Made by a program: the position numbers and the translations under genes. Shown one piece after another: positions 7,572 through 15,656 of a stretch of DNA of 30,268 nt (its first letter is position 1; every line of letters starts with the position of its first letter). The notes under the pieces were generated by a model. That model saw nothing but the letters and a program-made list of their open reading frames with translations, did not search any database and had not been told where the DNA came from. This stretch comes from Burkholderia sp. (GTDB taxonomy: Bacteria; Pseudomonadota; Gammaproteobacteria; Burkholderiales; Burkholderiaceae). The stretch spans positions 1-30,268 of the forward strand of contig JAQGMD010000362.1 in the NCBI GenBank assembly GCA_028292565.1. Reading direction: 5' to 3'.

Positions 7572-8201
7572 CTACAGGTCGGCCTTCGCTATTGCGGCCA
7601 ATGCTTCATCGCGCGTCATCACCGCCGCATACTTCTGCTGCATGTCGAACAGATTCGCATCATGCGGCCCAATCGCCCTGTCGCCGACACAGTCCGACAA
7701 TACGAGCGGACGGAAGCCGAGCGACATCGCATCGACCACGCTGGCGCGAACGCATCCACTTGTCGTGCTGCCGGCAATAAGCACCGTCTTGACCCCGCGC
7801 TGCGTCAACCACGCAGCCAGCGGCGTGCTGAAGAATGCCGATGGCACGGTTTTGCGCACCACCAGTTCATTGTCGAGCGGCGCGAGCTGCGGAACGATTC
7901 CGCTGTTCGGTTCGTCTTCTTTCAGGGTCAGCAGGCCCGGCACCTTCATTGTGAAGATGTTATTGTCGGCGCCGCCGTCGGCAAACACGATCCGGGTGTG
8001 CGCAACCGGCCAGCCGCGCTCCCGCGCCATCTTCAGTACGGGGACTGTGTTGGCGATCGCTTGCGGGATATTGCCGCCGCCGAAGACCTTCGGATCGGCG
8101 AAGCCGTTGACGAAATCGACGATGACGAGTGCGAATGGGGGCTTTAGTTCAAGCTGTGTGCCGAAGCCCTGGCGTTCGTAGGTTTTTAGTTCTTCTTGCA
8201 T
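7572..8201 (-). CDS. nicF: Maleamate amidohydrolase (NicF/PicF, isochorismatase fold)
   Basis: The predicted enzyme hydrolyses maleamate to maleate and ammonia in the cytoplasm, the late step of 2,5-dihydroxypyridine breakdown. The 209-residue protein has the cysteine-hydrolase triad of the isochorismatase superfamily: D29 in IVDFVNGF, K117 in VVRKTVPSAFF, and C150 in TTSGCVRASVVDA. The family also contains N-carbamoylsarcosine amidases. The NicF assignment rests on the adjacent ring-opening dioxygenase gene (nicX) 100 bases upstream on the same strand. AAGGA precedes the ATG closely. It is the last gene of the inferred operon. The enzyme expected between NicX and NicF, N-formylmaleamate deformylase, is not encoded nearby. 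Confidence 0.85.
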   Translation of the reverse strand: MQEELKTYERQGFGTQLELKPPFALVIVDFVNGFADPKVFGGGNIPQAIANTVPVLKMARERGWPVAHTRIVFADGGADNNIFTMKVPGLLTLKEDEPNSGIVPQLAPLDNELVVRKTVPSAFFSTPLAAWLTQRGVKTVLIAGSTTSGCVRASVVDAMSLGFRPLVLSDCVGDRAIGPHDANLFDMQQKYAAVMTRDEALAAIAKADL

Positions 8202-8264
8202 GCGTTCCTTTTGCTATTCCTGTTTTGACGTTTACCGATGCGGGCACTCTCCCCCCATCCCGGT

Positions 8265-8295
8265 CTTCCCCCTGCAAGGCCCTGCAAGGGGGAAG
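8265..8295. other. Intercistronic stem-loop between nicX and nicF
   Basis: CTTCCCCC at 8265-8272 pairs with GGGGGAAG at 8288-8295. The loop holds the direct repeat CCTGCAAGG (8271-8279 and 8281-8289). It lies just after the nicX stop. It could attenuate or stabilise the message; no T-run follows. Confidence 0.4.
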
Positions 8296-8301
8296 GTGAG
8301 A

Positions 8302-9339
8302 TCAGGAAGAGCGCAGGCTAAGTTTGCCTTTGGTGACAACATCGACACCATCGACCCGAACGGTACAGTTACGTACCGGGATATCAATATGGCAAGCAGT
8401 AGTCCGACTCCCCCCCGCCTCATTATTCGGCCCCAGCGAGCAAAGGAAGTTACCTTCAAACGCCCGCGCATCCTGCGCAATCGTCTGCTCCTTGTCGTAC
8501 AGCGCGAGCGTCGACCACCGCGCACGCGGCTGCAGGCCCCAGCCGATATGCGACATTGCATATGCCTCAGGATCATTAAACGAATCCATGTAGTCGTTCA
8601 GCAGGTCAGCGTCGACGCCGCCTTCGATCTTGGTGCAGTAGCCGTCCTTCAGGGTCAGCTGGACCGGATCCTGCAGATAGTATTTCTGCGGCAGCAGGAT
8701 GTCACCACGATCGAGCACGATGCGGCCGTTGGTCTTGCGTTCATCCGGCCAGGTCAGAACGAATCCACTCGGCCAGTGATCCCAGCGGCCCGGCTCGTCG
8801 CAGTATCCGTATTCAGAGATGACTGGGAATTCGCCGAGTGCACAACGCAGGTCGGTGCCGGCTTCGGACACGATATGCATTTCCTTCGCGCCTTCCAGCT
8901 TCTTTGCGGCCGCAAGTACACGTTCGCGATCGCCTTCCGTCGGGACCAGGCGCGCGAGCACTTCAGGCGGTTCCACCGCGAGCAGGATCTTGGTTCCCGA
9001 CGCAAGGATCTCGTGCTGTTCTGGCGAGAACAACAAGGTCATCAGGTCGAGCACCATGTCGCTCTCTTTCAACGCGGCGATCGCGGCGCGGTTGCCGGTC
9101 AGCGGCGTCGTGCCGAGATAAGCGAGCGGATCGCGGCTGTGCGCTTTTTCGCCGTTGACCGGCGGCAGGTCGAGCCGGTTGACGATCGCGCCCATCGATG
9201 AGGCCGCGATCACCGCGGTCTGCAACGTTTGCGGATGCGTCGAGCCGGACGTAAGAATGGTGACGGTCTGGCCTTTTTCCAGTTTGGAAAGCCTGAGGAC
9301 CTGTTCCCATGCCTTGATCATTTCGTAATCGCTGATCAT
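8302..9339 (-). CDS. nicX: 2,5-dihydroxypyridine 5,6-dioxygenase (NicX/PicD)
   Basis: This Fe(II) extradiol-type enzyme opens the ring of 2,5-dihydroxypyridine to N-formylmaleamate. The 345-residue length matches characterised NicX proteins (about 350). The probable iron ligands are H264 (SHIGWG), H317 and D319 (CHIDIP). They are offset by one from the His-His-Asp triad I recall for Pseudomonas putida NicX. Sequence in between (FVLTWPDERKTNGRIVLDRGD and the KIEGG segment) is also typical of the family. AGGAG lies about 7 bases before the ATG. It follows picC by 31 bases. This gene fixes the central intermediate of the cluster and is the strongest functional anchor in the window. Confidence 0.93.
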   Translation of the reverse strand: MISDYEMIKAWEQVLRLSKLEKGQTVTILTSGSTHPQTLQTAVIAASSMGAIVNRLDLPPVNGEKAHSRDPLAYLGTTPLTGNRAAIAALKESDMVLDLMTLLFSPEQHEILASGTKILLAVEPPEVLARLVPTEGDRERVLAAAKKLEGAKEMHIVSEAGTDLRCALGEFPVISEYGYCDEPGRWDHWPSGFVLTWPDERKTNGRIVLDRGDILLPQKYYLQDPVQLTLKDGYCTKIEGGVDADLLNDYMDSFNDPEAYAMSHIGWGLQPRARWSTLALYDKEQTIAQDARAFEGNFLCSLGPNNEAGGSRTTACHIDIPVRNCTVRVDGVDVVTKGKLSLRSS

Positions 9340-9370
9340 TGGATCTCTCCTTGAGTGAATTGCGCTGAAG

Positions 9371-10336
9371 TTACTTCAGTTTGAAAATGCGCTCGGCATT
9401 GCCGTAGCAAACCAGCTTCCGGGTCGTTTCATCCATCGGTGCCTGTTCGATAAAGCGTGCCGCCGCTTCCGTCGATTCATACGGATAGTCGACTGAGAAC
9501 ATGACCGCTTGCGAGCCCATTTCGCCGATCGCGCCGATCAGTGACGGCGCCGAGCAGACGCCGGACGTGGTGATCAGAATATTGGAGCCGAAATACTCGG
9601 ACGGTTTGCGCTTGAGCTTGACGCCGTGCGGATATACCGCGAAGCGGCTGTCGAAGCGCCAGCGCAGGAACGGCAGGCCTTCGCCCATGTGGCCGATGAT
9701 TACCTTGAGCTTGGGAAAGCGATCGAATACGCCGCCGAACAACAGCCTTAGCGCATGGGTTCCGGTTTCCACACCCCAGCCCCAGGTCGCGCCGGCCAGT
9801 TCCGGATGCCCGTTCACCGAATACGGATCACGGAATGCGTTAGCGGGATGCAGGTACAGCGGCGCATCCAGTTCCTGCATCATTTCCCAGAACGGGTCGT
9901 ATGCGGGATCATCGTAATAGACGCCGTTGGTATGCCCGTTCACCATGGAGCCCTTGAATTTCAGGGTGTTCATCGCGCGCTCCAGTTCCTGCGCAGCGGC
10001 GCGCGGATCCTGCATCGGCAAATGGGCAAAGCCGGCGTATCTGGTCGGATGGCGGGCAATCTGTGCGGCGAGGAAGTCGTTGTTTTCCTTTGCCTGGAAA
10101 ATCGCCCGCGCAGTATCAGCTTCGGCCTGCACCCCGGGGCCGGACTGCGACAGGATCACCATGTCGATACCGGCATCATCCATTTGCTTCAGGCGGAGAT
10201 CGTCGAAGTCACCGAGCATTTTCGCGAGGGCGTTACGGCTGGCCTCGTCTATGTTTTTGAAAAAGACCTGCGAATACTCCTGGAAGGCCGGCGCCATGAA
10301 ATGCTCTTCCAGGGCGATTTTTCGGATATGTGGCAT
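9371..10336 (-). CDS. picC: Amidohydrolase-2 family decarboxylase (PicC-like, 3,6-dihydroxypicolinate decarboxylase)
   Basis: Predicted to remove the carboxyl group of 3,6-dihydroxypicolinate, giving 2,5-dihydroxypyridine for NicX. The 321-residue protein belongs to the ACMSD / gamma-resorcylate decarboxylase group of metal-dependent amidohydrolases. Metal and catalytic residues are visible: E10 and H12 (LEEHF), H163 (YLHPA), H216 (IIGHMGEG) and D283 (SVDYP). AAGGA lies about 7 bases before the ATG. The gene sits 31 bases before nicX and 75 bases after the molybdenum-hydroxylase small subunit. The substrate is inferred: a resorcylate-type activity would fit the fold alone, but the NicX partner argues for a hydroxypyridine carboxylate. 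Confidence 0.87.
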   Translation of the reverse strand: MPHIRKIALEEHFMAPAFQEYSQVFFKNIDEASRNALAKMLGDFDDLRLKQMDDAGIDMVILSQSGPGVQAEADTARAIFQAKENNDFLAAQIARHPTRYAGFAHLPMQDPRAAAQELERAMNTLKFKGSMVNGHTNGVYYDDPAYDPFWEMMQELDAPLYLHPANAFRDPYSVNGHPELAGATWGWGVETGTHALRLLFGGVFDRFPKLKVIIGHMGEGLPFLRWRFDSRFAVYPHGVKLKRKPSEYFGSNILITTSGVCSAPSLIGAIGEMGSQAVMFSVDYPYESTEAAARFIEQAPMDETTRKLVCYGNAERIFKLK

Positions 10337-10385
10337 ACACTGTTCCTTGTTTAATAATCAGGGCAATCACTAAAATTTTTCAAGC

Positions 10386-10404
10386 GTGGGCGCAGCGCGC
10401 CCAC
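10386..10404 (-). terminator. Hairpin between the hydroxylase small subunit gene and picC
   Basis: GTGGGCGC / GCGCCCAC form a perfect 8-bp stem with a 3-base loop just after the small-subunit stop codon. On the minus strand it is followed by an A/T-rich stretch containing TTTT about 10 bases later. This may be a weak terminator or attenuator that lowers picC-nicX-nicF expression relative to the hydroxylase. No separate promoter for picC is evident in the 75-base gap. Confidence 0.45.
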
Positions 10405-10411
10405 TTGGGGC

Positions 10412-11617
10412 TTAACCGCCAAACACGCGTTTGATTCGTGCCCACACGATACTCAGCATTGTTTTCGCCATGCTGGGCTGTGATGCGGACAGCTGCTCCA
10501 CCGTGGCGCCACCCATGCGCGCCGACAAATTGCGGCCGAAGTCGGCAATCATGCGTGACACGAAATCCTTCACCAGCCCCGATCGCGAGAACTGTGCGAG
10601 CGCGCCTTGCAGCATATGGTCAAGCGTGATTTCAACCTTTGTGCGGCCGCCATCGATACCAAGTACGCGGTATCCCACATCGCCCTTCGCGCGCGAATTG
10701 CTGATCGTGTCGGTGCCGGCGCCGCGCAAGGTGCCGACTCGTTTGGCATCATCGCGCTCCAGCATCGCCGAGCCATTGAAGGCAGCGGTAATGGGACCGA
10801 ATTTGATCGCGATCCTGCCCTTGACCGTCTTGCCTTCGCTCTCGAGCACTTCGGCGCCGGGCAGGCAGGATGCGAGCGCCCTCACGTCGCTCATGAATGC
10901 CCATACCTGTTCCGGACTGAAGTCCACGGTGAAGCTGTCTTCGATTCGCGACCACCCCTTGCGGTTTTCACCCGGCGCGGCCTGCTCTTCCCTGGCGACC
11001 GGCCCTGCAGTGGATGCGACAGCGGACGCCTCGAATGCCTGCATTTTTCCGGCACTGACGGGTATAGCCATTGCCTGCGTCGACTGTACGGGGGTATCAG
11101 AAACCGGGTTTGCCTTCAGGTCGGCCAACACCGACTGGATGGCGCGCACTATGCCGACATAGCCGGTGCAACGGCAAAGATTACCGGACAGCTCGACGCG
11201 AATACGCTGTTCATCGGCGTCAGGCAGCCTGCGTACGATGTCGTAAGCGGTCGCGAGCATGCCAGGCGTGCAGTAGCCGCACTGCAGCGCATGTTCGCGC
11301 GAAAAAGCTTCGCGCAATTTCGCCATCCACGGATCGTCGCCGTAGCCTTCGATGGTTCGAACGTCTTTGCTATCGCACGCAACAGCGAAAGTAATGCAGG
11401 ATCGTACCGGCTTGTCATCGACCAGCACCGTACACGCACCGCACACCCCGTGTTCGCAACCGAGGTGGGTGCCGGTGAGACCACAATGCTCACGCACGAA
11501 GTCGCCGAGATGTGTGCGCGGTGTGGCATCACGCTGGATCCACTCGCCGTTGAGGTGCAGCCGTATCGGTTGCGGTCCGGCGGTGAATTCCGCCGTGATA
11601 TTTTCATTCATTTTCAT
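10412..11617 (-). CDS. Molybdenum hydroxylase [2Fe-2S] small subunit fused to a CoxG/SRPBCC domain
   Basis: The 401-residue protein joins two parts. Residues about 15-170 are a xanthine-dehydrogenase/CoxS-type electron-transfer subunit. It has a plant-type [2Fe-2S] set (C54, C59, C62, C74) and the second [2Fe-2S] set (C113, C116, C148, C150). After a linker of about 50 residues, residues 225-375 resemble CoxG (SRPBCC fold): FSPEQVWAFMSDVRALASCLPGAEVLE and the GRIAIKFGPITAAFNG segment. CoxG is usually a separate protein associated with assembly or membrane anchoring of CO dehydrogenase. The last 25 residues are basic and hydrophobic. Small subunits of about 160 residues are normal, so the fusion is notable. 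The start overlaps the FAD-subunit gene by 4 bases. Role inferred: electron transfer in picolinate 6-hydroxylation (PicA). Confidence 0.9.
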   Translation of the reverse strand: MKMNENITAEFTAGPQPIRLHLNGEWIQRDATPRTHLGDFVREHCGLTGTHLGCEHGVCGACTVLVDDKPVRSCITFAVACDSKDVRTIEGYGDDPWMAKLREAFSREHALQCGYCTPGMLATAYDIVRRLPDADEQRIRVELSGNLCRCTGYVGIVRAIQSVLADLKANPVSDTPVQSTQAMAIPVSAGKMQAFEASAVASTAGPVAREEQAAPGENRKGWSRIEDSFTVDFSPEQVWAFMSDVRALASCLPGAEVLESEGKTVKGRIAIKFGPITAAFNGSAMLERDDAKRVGTLRGAGTDTISNSRAKGDVGYRVLGIDGGRTKVEITLDHMLQGALAQFSRSGLVKDFVSRMIADFGRNLSARMGGATVEQLSASQPSMAKTMLSIVWARIKRVFGG

Positions 11618-12462
11618 GTTGCCCCCAGTGCCTGTCTGACGCTGCGCTTGACCGCAGCAACGATTAAACGGCGACCTATCTCATCCCTGCCCGGTGTCGC
11701 CTGCGCCACCGCTTCCTTTACCGCCGCATCCGACAGTGCGTCGATGCCACTGCGCGCGATGTCTGCAGCGAGCTTCGGCAACAGGGCCGGCGCGCCGTCC
11801 AATGCGCCAATCGCAATGCGGGCGATGCCGCGTTCGGGATCGAACACCGATGCGCAACTCGCTTCCGCAAATTCGCCAGTCTTGCGGCAGAACTTGTAGT
11901 ATCCCCAACGCATAGCGTTCGAATACTGCGGCACCAACACGCCGGTCAACAGATCGCCACTGCCGAGCGCAGTGGTGAATGCGCCGGACATGAATTGCGA
12001 CATCCGGATGGTGCGCTGTCCCTGCGCAGACACGCATTGAAGCTGCGCATCCAGCGCCATCATCGTCAGTACCCAATCGGCGGCGGGATCGGCATGCGCA
12101 AGGCTGCCTGCCATCGTGCCGCGATTGCGCACCGCGCGATAAGCGATCGTTCCAGCGATATGACACAGCATCTGCGCCAGCGGCGACGATTGACCCAGCA
12201 ACGAGTCGAGCTTGCCATCCTCGATTTCGGCATGCGTGGTCGCGCCGCCGATCCAAAGGCCATCCGTCTTCTGTTCAACGATCCTGATTTCATCGAGGCC
12301 GGATACATCGACCAGCAATTGCGCCCGCACCAGGCGCAGGTTCAGCATTGGGCCGAGTGACTGGCCGCCGCCGATCGGCTTGGCAGCATCGGTTTGTCCG
12401 AATACGCGCACTGCCTCGATTACCGAGGCGGGACGCTGATAGGCGAAAGCAGCTGATTTCAT
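11614..12462 (-). CDS. Molybdenum hydroxylase FAD-binding medium subunit (CoxM family)
   Basis: A 282-residue FAD subunit of the xanthine dehydrogenase/CO dehydrogenase family that passes electrons from the Fe-S clusters to FAD. The two family FAD motifs are visible: KPIGGGQSLGPML near residues 28-40 and RNRGTMAGSLAHADPAADW near 113-131. The C-terminal part has the CoxM fold pattern. GGAGG lies 4 bases before the ATG, inside the end of the large-subunit gene. The 4-base overlaps on both sides show tight coupling of the three subunits. Length is normal. Confidence 0.92.
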   Translation of the reverse strand: MKSAAFAYQRPASVIEAVRVFGQTDAAKPIGGGQSLGPMLNLRLVRAQLLVDVSGLDEIRIVEQKTDGLWIGGATTHAEIEDGKLDSLLGQSSPLAQMLCHIAGTIAYRAVRNRGTMAGSLAHADPAADWVLTMMALDAQLQCVSAQGQRTIRMSQFMSGAFTTALGSGDLLTGVLVPQYSNAMRWGYYKFCRKTGEFAEASCASVFDPERGIARIAIGALDGAPALLPKLAADIARSGIDALSDAAVKEAVAQATPGRDEIGRRLIVAAVKRSVRQALGAT

Positions 12463-14864
12463 AGTGCCTCCACTTTTTCCGGGGTAGCGGCAGCGACGGC
12501 TGCGGGGACTTTTGCTCCAGCCCGTGCAATCGCTTCGAGCAGCCTGTGCGGCGTCAGCGGCGTTTCGTTGACTTCCGCACCGAGGACGCGAATCGCGTCA
12601 TTGACGGCATTGAAAATCGCAGCCGGCGGAGCGATGGCACCACCCTCACCCACGCCCTTCATGCCAAACTCGGTATTCGGCGACAGCGTTTCGAAATGAT
12701 CCATGCGGAAGCTTGGTACCTCTGTGGCGCCCGGCAGCATGTAATCCGCCAGCGTTGACGTCAGTGGCTGTGCATTGTCGTCATACAGCACTTCTTCATA
12801 CAGCGCGGTACCGATGCCTTGCGCAGCGCCGCCATAGGTCTGGCCCTCCACCACCATCGGATTGATCATGCGTCCGCAGTCTTCCACGATCACGTAGTCG
12901 AGGATCTCGACCTGCCCGATTTCCGTGTCGACCGCGACCAGGCAGGCGTGCGTTCCGTAACTGAATGCGCCGCTGTCGACTTTCGGCTTGTATCCCATCG
13001 TGATTTCCAGTCCGGCCGGATCCACGTCCGGCGGCAGGCGTTGCGGTGTGACGTACCACGCGCGCGCCATGTCCGCCAGCGTTACGCGTTGATCTCCCGC
13101 AGTGACCGCGCCGCGGTCCAGTGCCACCGTCTCTTCGGGCTGCTGCAACATGTGAGCGCCGATTTTCCGCAGCCTCGGCAACAGGGCCTGGCATGCCTTC
13201 GACACCGCGCCGCCGCTCATCACGATCGAGCGTGATGCGTAGGTTCCGGTCGAGAACGGGGTGGCGCCTGTGTCACCATGCACTACATGGATTTTGTCGA
13301 CAGGGACGCCAAGGATTTCGTTTGCGATCTGCGCCATCGTCGTTTCCATTCCCTGGCCGTGGGAATGCACTCCGACGCGCACTTCAAGCCCGCCATCGGG
13401 AGTGATCCTTACGGTAGCGAGGTCATAGCCCGGAACAACCGGCAATCCCCATGCTGCAAATACTGACGTGCCGTGTGCCGATTGCTCGGTGTAGTGCGCG
13501 AAGCCGACACCGATCAGGCGTCCGTCCGCTTCACCCTGCTCCTGTCGCGCGCGGATCGCCTTGAAATTGATCATCTCCACCGCGCGCTTCAGGCTCGCCT
13601 GGTAATCGCCGCTGTCGTACAGTTTATTGACGACATTCTTGTAGGGCATGGCGCTCGCAGGCACCAGGTTTTCATAGCGCACTTCCCAGGGTTCGCGTCT
13701 CACTTCATGCGCGATCGCATCCATCATGAGTTCGATGGCGAAGCAGACGCCGGTACGTGCGACACCGCGATACGGGAGGAAGCCCGGCTTGTTGGTGGCA
13801 ACGCATTCGGTGTGGACGCGATAGCCGTGGAAATCGTAGGGGCCCGGAAGATTGCCGGTCGCCTGACCCGGTTCCAGAGCCGTTGTGAAGGGCCACGCCG
13901 AATAGGCGCCGCTGTCGATGATGATCTTCGCATCCAGCGCCAGCAGGCGGCCGTTGCGATCGGCATATGCAGTCATGTCGTAGTGATGCTGGCGGCAATT
14001 CGCGCCGGCGGTCAGGTGCTCGCGCCGGTCCTCGATATAGCGGAATGGTTTCTTGAAGTGCATCGCCAGCCATGCGACGCACAGTTCCTCCTGCTGCAAT
14101 ACGCATTTATATCCGAACGCGCCGCCTACATCCGGCGAGATCACGCGTATCTGGCCCTGGTCGAGCCCGAGGTAAATGGCCAGCCCGGTACGGATCAGGT
14201 GCGGAACTTGCGTCGAGGTATACACGATCAGCTGGTTAAACTGGTTGTCCCAGTATGCGAGTACCGCTTTACCTTCCATCGGCGTCATCACCTGGCGCGC
14301 GAGGTTCACTTTTTTCTTGACGATCACCGGCGCGTTTTTTGCCAGCGCTTCGAATCCGTTGTCTACCTTCAGCGTCAGGAACAGGTTATCGTCCCAGTGC
14401 TCATGCACACGCACGTCGGTATTTTCCATCGCCGTGAAAGCATCGGCGAGCGGTGTCAGTTCTTCGAGGTCGAGTTCGATGCGCTCCGCAATGTCTTCCG
14501 CCTCCGCACGCGATGCGGCAAATGCCATCGCGACGGGCTCGCCGGCGAAGCGCACTTTCCCGCGCGCCAGGGGCGAATGCGCCGACGGCTTGTAGCTGGG
14601 AATGGTGCATTCCGGCTCGATGTCCGTCACGCCTGTCATGTCGTCGCGCACCACCACTTGCTTTGCATGGGCATCGGGCTTGCGGATGCCGACTATGCGC
14701 GCATGCGCCACCGGGCTGCGCAGGAATGCCACTTCTTGTGTACCGGCTATCGCCAGGTCGGCGACGAAGCGGCCCTGGCCATGCAGGTGCCGCACATCTT
14801 CCTTGCGCTGGACACGTGCGCCAACGCCACCGTCCTTGCTAGTCGCGCCGTGAATCTCGCTCAT
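12459..14864 (-). CDS. Molybdenum hydroxylase catalytic large subunit (putative picolinate 6-dehydrogenase)
   Basis: The 801-residue molybdopterin subunit would hydroxylate a pyridine ring carbon with water-derived oxygen; picolinate to 6-hydroxypicolinate is inferred. Cofactor motifs are visible in order: GGAFGYK near 250, YRGVARTG near 370, SHGQGMETTMAQIANE near 500, GTYASRS near 545, and GMKGVGEGG near 735 with the catalytic Glu at about E740. The CSFR motif of true CO dehydrogenases is absent, which fits a hydroxylase of N-heterocycles or other substrates. GGAG lies 8 bases before the ATG. It is the first gene of an operon running to nicF. An operator is placed about 200 bases upstream, shared with the divergent marR gene. 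Confidence 0.9.
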   Translation of the reverse strand: MSEIHGATSKDGGVGARVQRKEDVRHLHGQGRFVADLAIAGTQEVAFLRSPVAHARIVGIRKPDAHAKQVVVRDDMTGVTDIEPECTIPSYKPSAHSPLARGKVRFAGEPVAMAFAASRAEAEDIAERIELDLEELTPLADAFTAMENTDVRVHEHWDDNLFLTLKVDNGFEALAKNAPVIVKKKVNLARQVMTPMEGKAVLAYWDNQFNQLIVYTSTQVPHLIRTGLAIYLGLDQGQIRVISPDVGGAFGYKCVLQQEELCVAWLAMHFKKPFRYIEDRREHLTAGANCRQHHYDMTAYADRNGRLLALDAKIIIDSGAYSAWPFTTALEPGQATGNLPGPYDFHGYRVHTECVATNKPGFLPYRGVARTGVCFAIELMMDAIAHEVRREPWEVRYENLVPASAMPYKNVVNKLYDSGDYQASLKRAVEMINFKAIRARQEQGEADGRLIGVGFAHYTEQSAHGTSVFAAWGLPVVPGYDLATVRITPDGGLEVRVGVHSHGQGMETTMAQIANEILGVPVDKIHVVHGDTGATPFSTGTYASRSIVMSGGAVSKACQALLPRLRKIGAHMLQQPEETVALDRGAVTAGDQRVTLADMARAWYVTPQRLPPDVDPAGLEITMGYKPKVDSGAFSYGTHACLVAVDTEIGQVEILDYVIVEDCGRMINPMVVEGQTYGGAAQGIGTALYEEVLYDDNAQPLTSTLADYMLPGATEVPSFRMDHFETLSPNTEFGMKGVGEGGAIAPPAAIFNAVNDAIRVLGAEVNETPLTPHRLLEAIARAGAKVPAAVAAATPEKVEAL

Positions 14865-14937
14865 CGTTTTGTCTCCTCGGCAGGTCTTACCTGCAATTTT
14901 TCAATTCGTTCGTTCGTGCATACGACGAAGCGCCGGA

Positions 14938-14950
14938 CGTAGGTTGGGAT
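14938..14950. repeat. Copy of the GTAGGTTGGGAT intergenic core
   Basis: CGTAGGTTGGGAT lies upstream of the hydroxylase gene. Its core is the complement of 7564-7575 and close to 3234-3246. No matching second arm is close by, so this looks like a decayed copy of the dispersed hairpin. Confidence 0.45.
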
Positions 14951-15053
14951 CTACGATCCACTTCGTTCGAAATGACAGCAGGCGATTTGCATCCCTGCCA
15001 CCAACCCTTGGTTATCAACCTGAAGTAGCTGCGGAACCGCAATGCAATTACTC

Positions 15054-15059
15054 TATAAT
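15054..15059 (+). promoter_or_regulatory. Candidate -10 box for the marR (picR-like) gene
   Basis: A perfect TATAAT lies 92 bases before the marR start codon, with operator site 2 directly downstream over the predicted transcription start. No good -35 is found at normal spacing. The minus-strand promoter for the hydroxylase operon must also lie here but is not clear. Confidence 0.4.
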
Positions 15060-15065
15060 TCAAAT

Positions 15066-15085
15066 TTACTCAGCATACTAACTAA
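15066..15085. promoter_or_regulatory. PicR-like operator site 2 (hydroxylase operon / marR divergent region)
   Basis: TTACTCAGCATACTAACTAA: the left arm is identical to site 1, and the centre is shared with sites 3 and 5. It lies between the divergent marR and molybdenum-hydroxylase genes, the usual place for a site giving both autoregulation and control of the target operon. Confidence 0.75.
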
Positions 15086-15150
15086 TTGCGCATGACAGCC
15101 TTGAATTTTCGTCAGCCGCACCGATAATCGTTTCATCTCTTCGTTTTTTC

Positions 15151-15651
15151 ATGATCCACTCCGCCATGCCAAAAAAACCGGCTAAGTCTGTCCACGAAAT
15201 GGTTCCGCTTGCTTCGCGTCCGGGTTTCCTGATTCGCCGCCTCCATCAGATCCATTCCGCAATGTTCTCCGAGGAGTGCAAGGACTACAACATCACGCCG
15301 GTGCAGTACGGGATGCTCACCGCCCTGTCGGTCTCTCCCGGCCTCGACCAGAAGGCGCTTGGCCTTGCCGTCGGACTCGACCGGACCAACACCGCGGATG
15401 TACTCAAGCGGCTGGAAGAACGCGGCCTGGTCAGGCGCAAGCAGAGCGACGAAGACGGCCGGGTAAAGCATGCATTCATCACCCCCGAAGGAAAAAAAAT
15501 CACCGACGCGATGTACTCCTCCATGCTGAACGCGCAACAACGATTGCTTGCTCCCCTTGCCGAGACCGACCGGCAGAAATTCCTCGATCTGCTGCACGTG
15601 CTGGTTGATTCAAACAACGAATTCGGGCGCGCTTCGATGCGGGCCCTTTGA
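15151..15651 (+). CDS. picR: MarR-family transcriptional regulator (PicR-like)
   Basis: The 166-residue regulator has the winged helix-turn-helix of MarR proteins. The sequence runs TPVQYGMLTALSVSPGLDQK, LGLAVGLDRTNTADVLKRLE with the recognition helix near residues 75-90, then ERGLVRRKQSDEDGRVKHAF as the wing. N- and C-terminal helices for dimerisation flank it. MarR proteins are commonly released from DNA by an aromatic acid ligand; picolinate or an intermediate is inferred. An alternative start at 15166 (MPKKPAK) cannot be excluded, and neither has a good ribosome binding site. It is divergent from the hydroxylase operon and ends 5 bases from the convergent Rieske beta gene. The name follows the pic clusters known to carry a MarR regulator. 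Confidence 0.85.
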   Translation: MIHSAMPKKPAKSVHEMVPLASRPGFLIRRLHQIHSAMFSEECKDYNITPVQYGMLTALSVSPGLDQKALGLAVGLDRTNTADVLKRLEERGLVRRKQSDEDGRVKHAFITPEGKKITDAMYSSMLNAQQRLLAPLAETDRQKFLDLLHVLVDSNNEFGRASMRAL

Positions 15652-15656
15652 ACACG

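Noticed and set aside
7572..11617. Nicotinate degradation (nic) as the identity of the cluster
   Set aside because: NicX and NicF fit, but there is no NicC-type flavin monooxygenase. A separate decarboxylase plus Rieske oxygenase fits picolinate better.
12459..14864. Aerobic CO dehydrogenase large subunit
   Set aside because: The CSFR active-site motif is missing and the neighbours belong to pyridine breakdown; the CoxG-like domain alone does not make it a CO dehydrogenase.
13473..14942. Long plus-strand open frame (489 codons) over the molybdenum hydroxylase gene
   Set aside because: Opposite-strand shadow of a gene with clear molybdopterin motifs; its composition is His/Arg-rich without domains.
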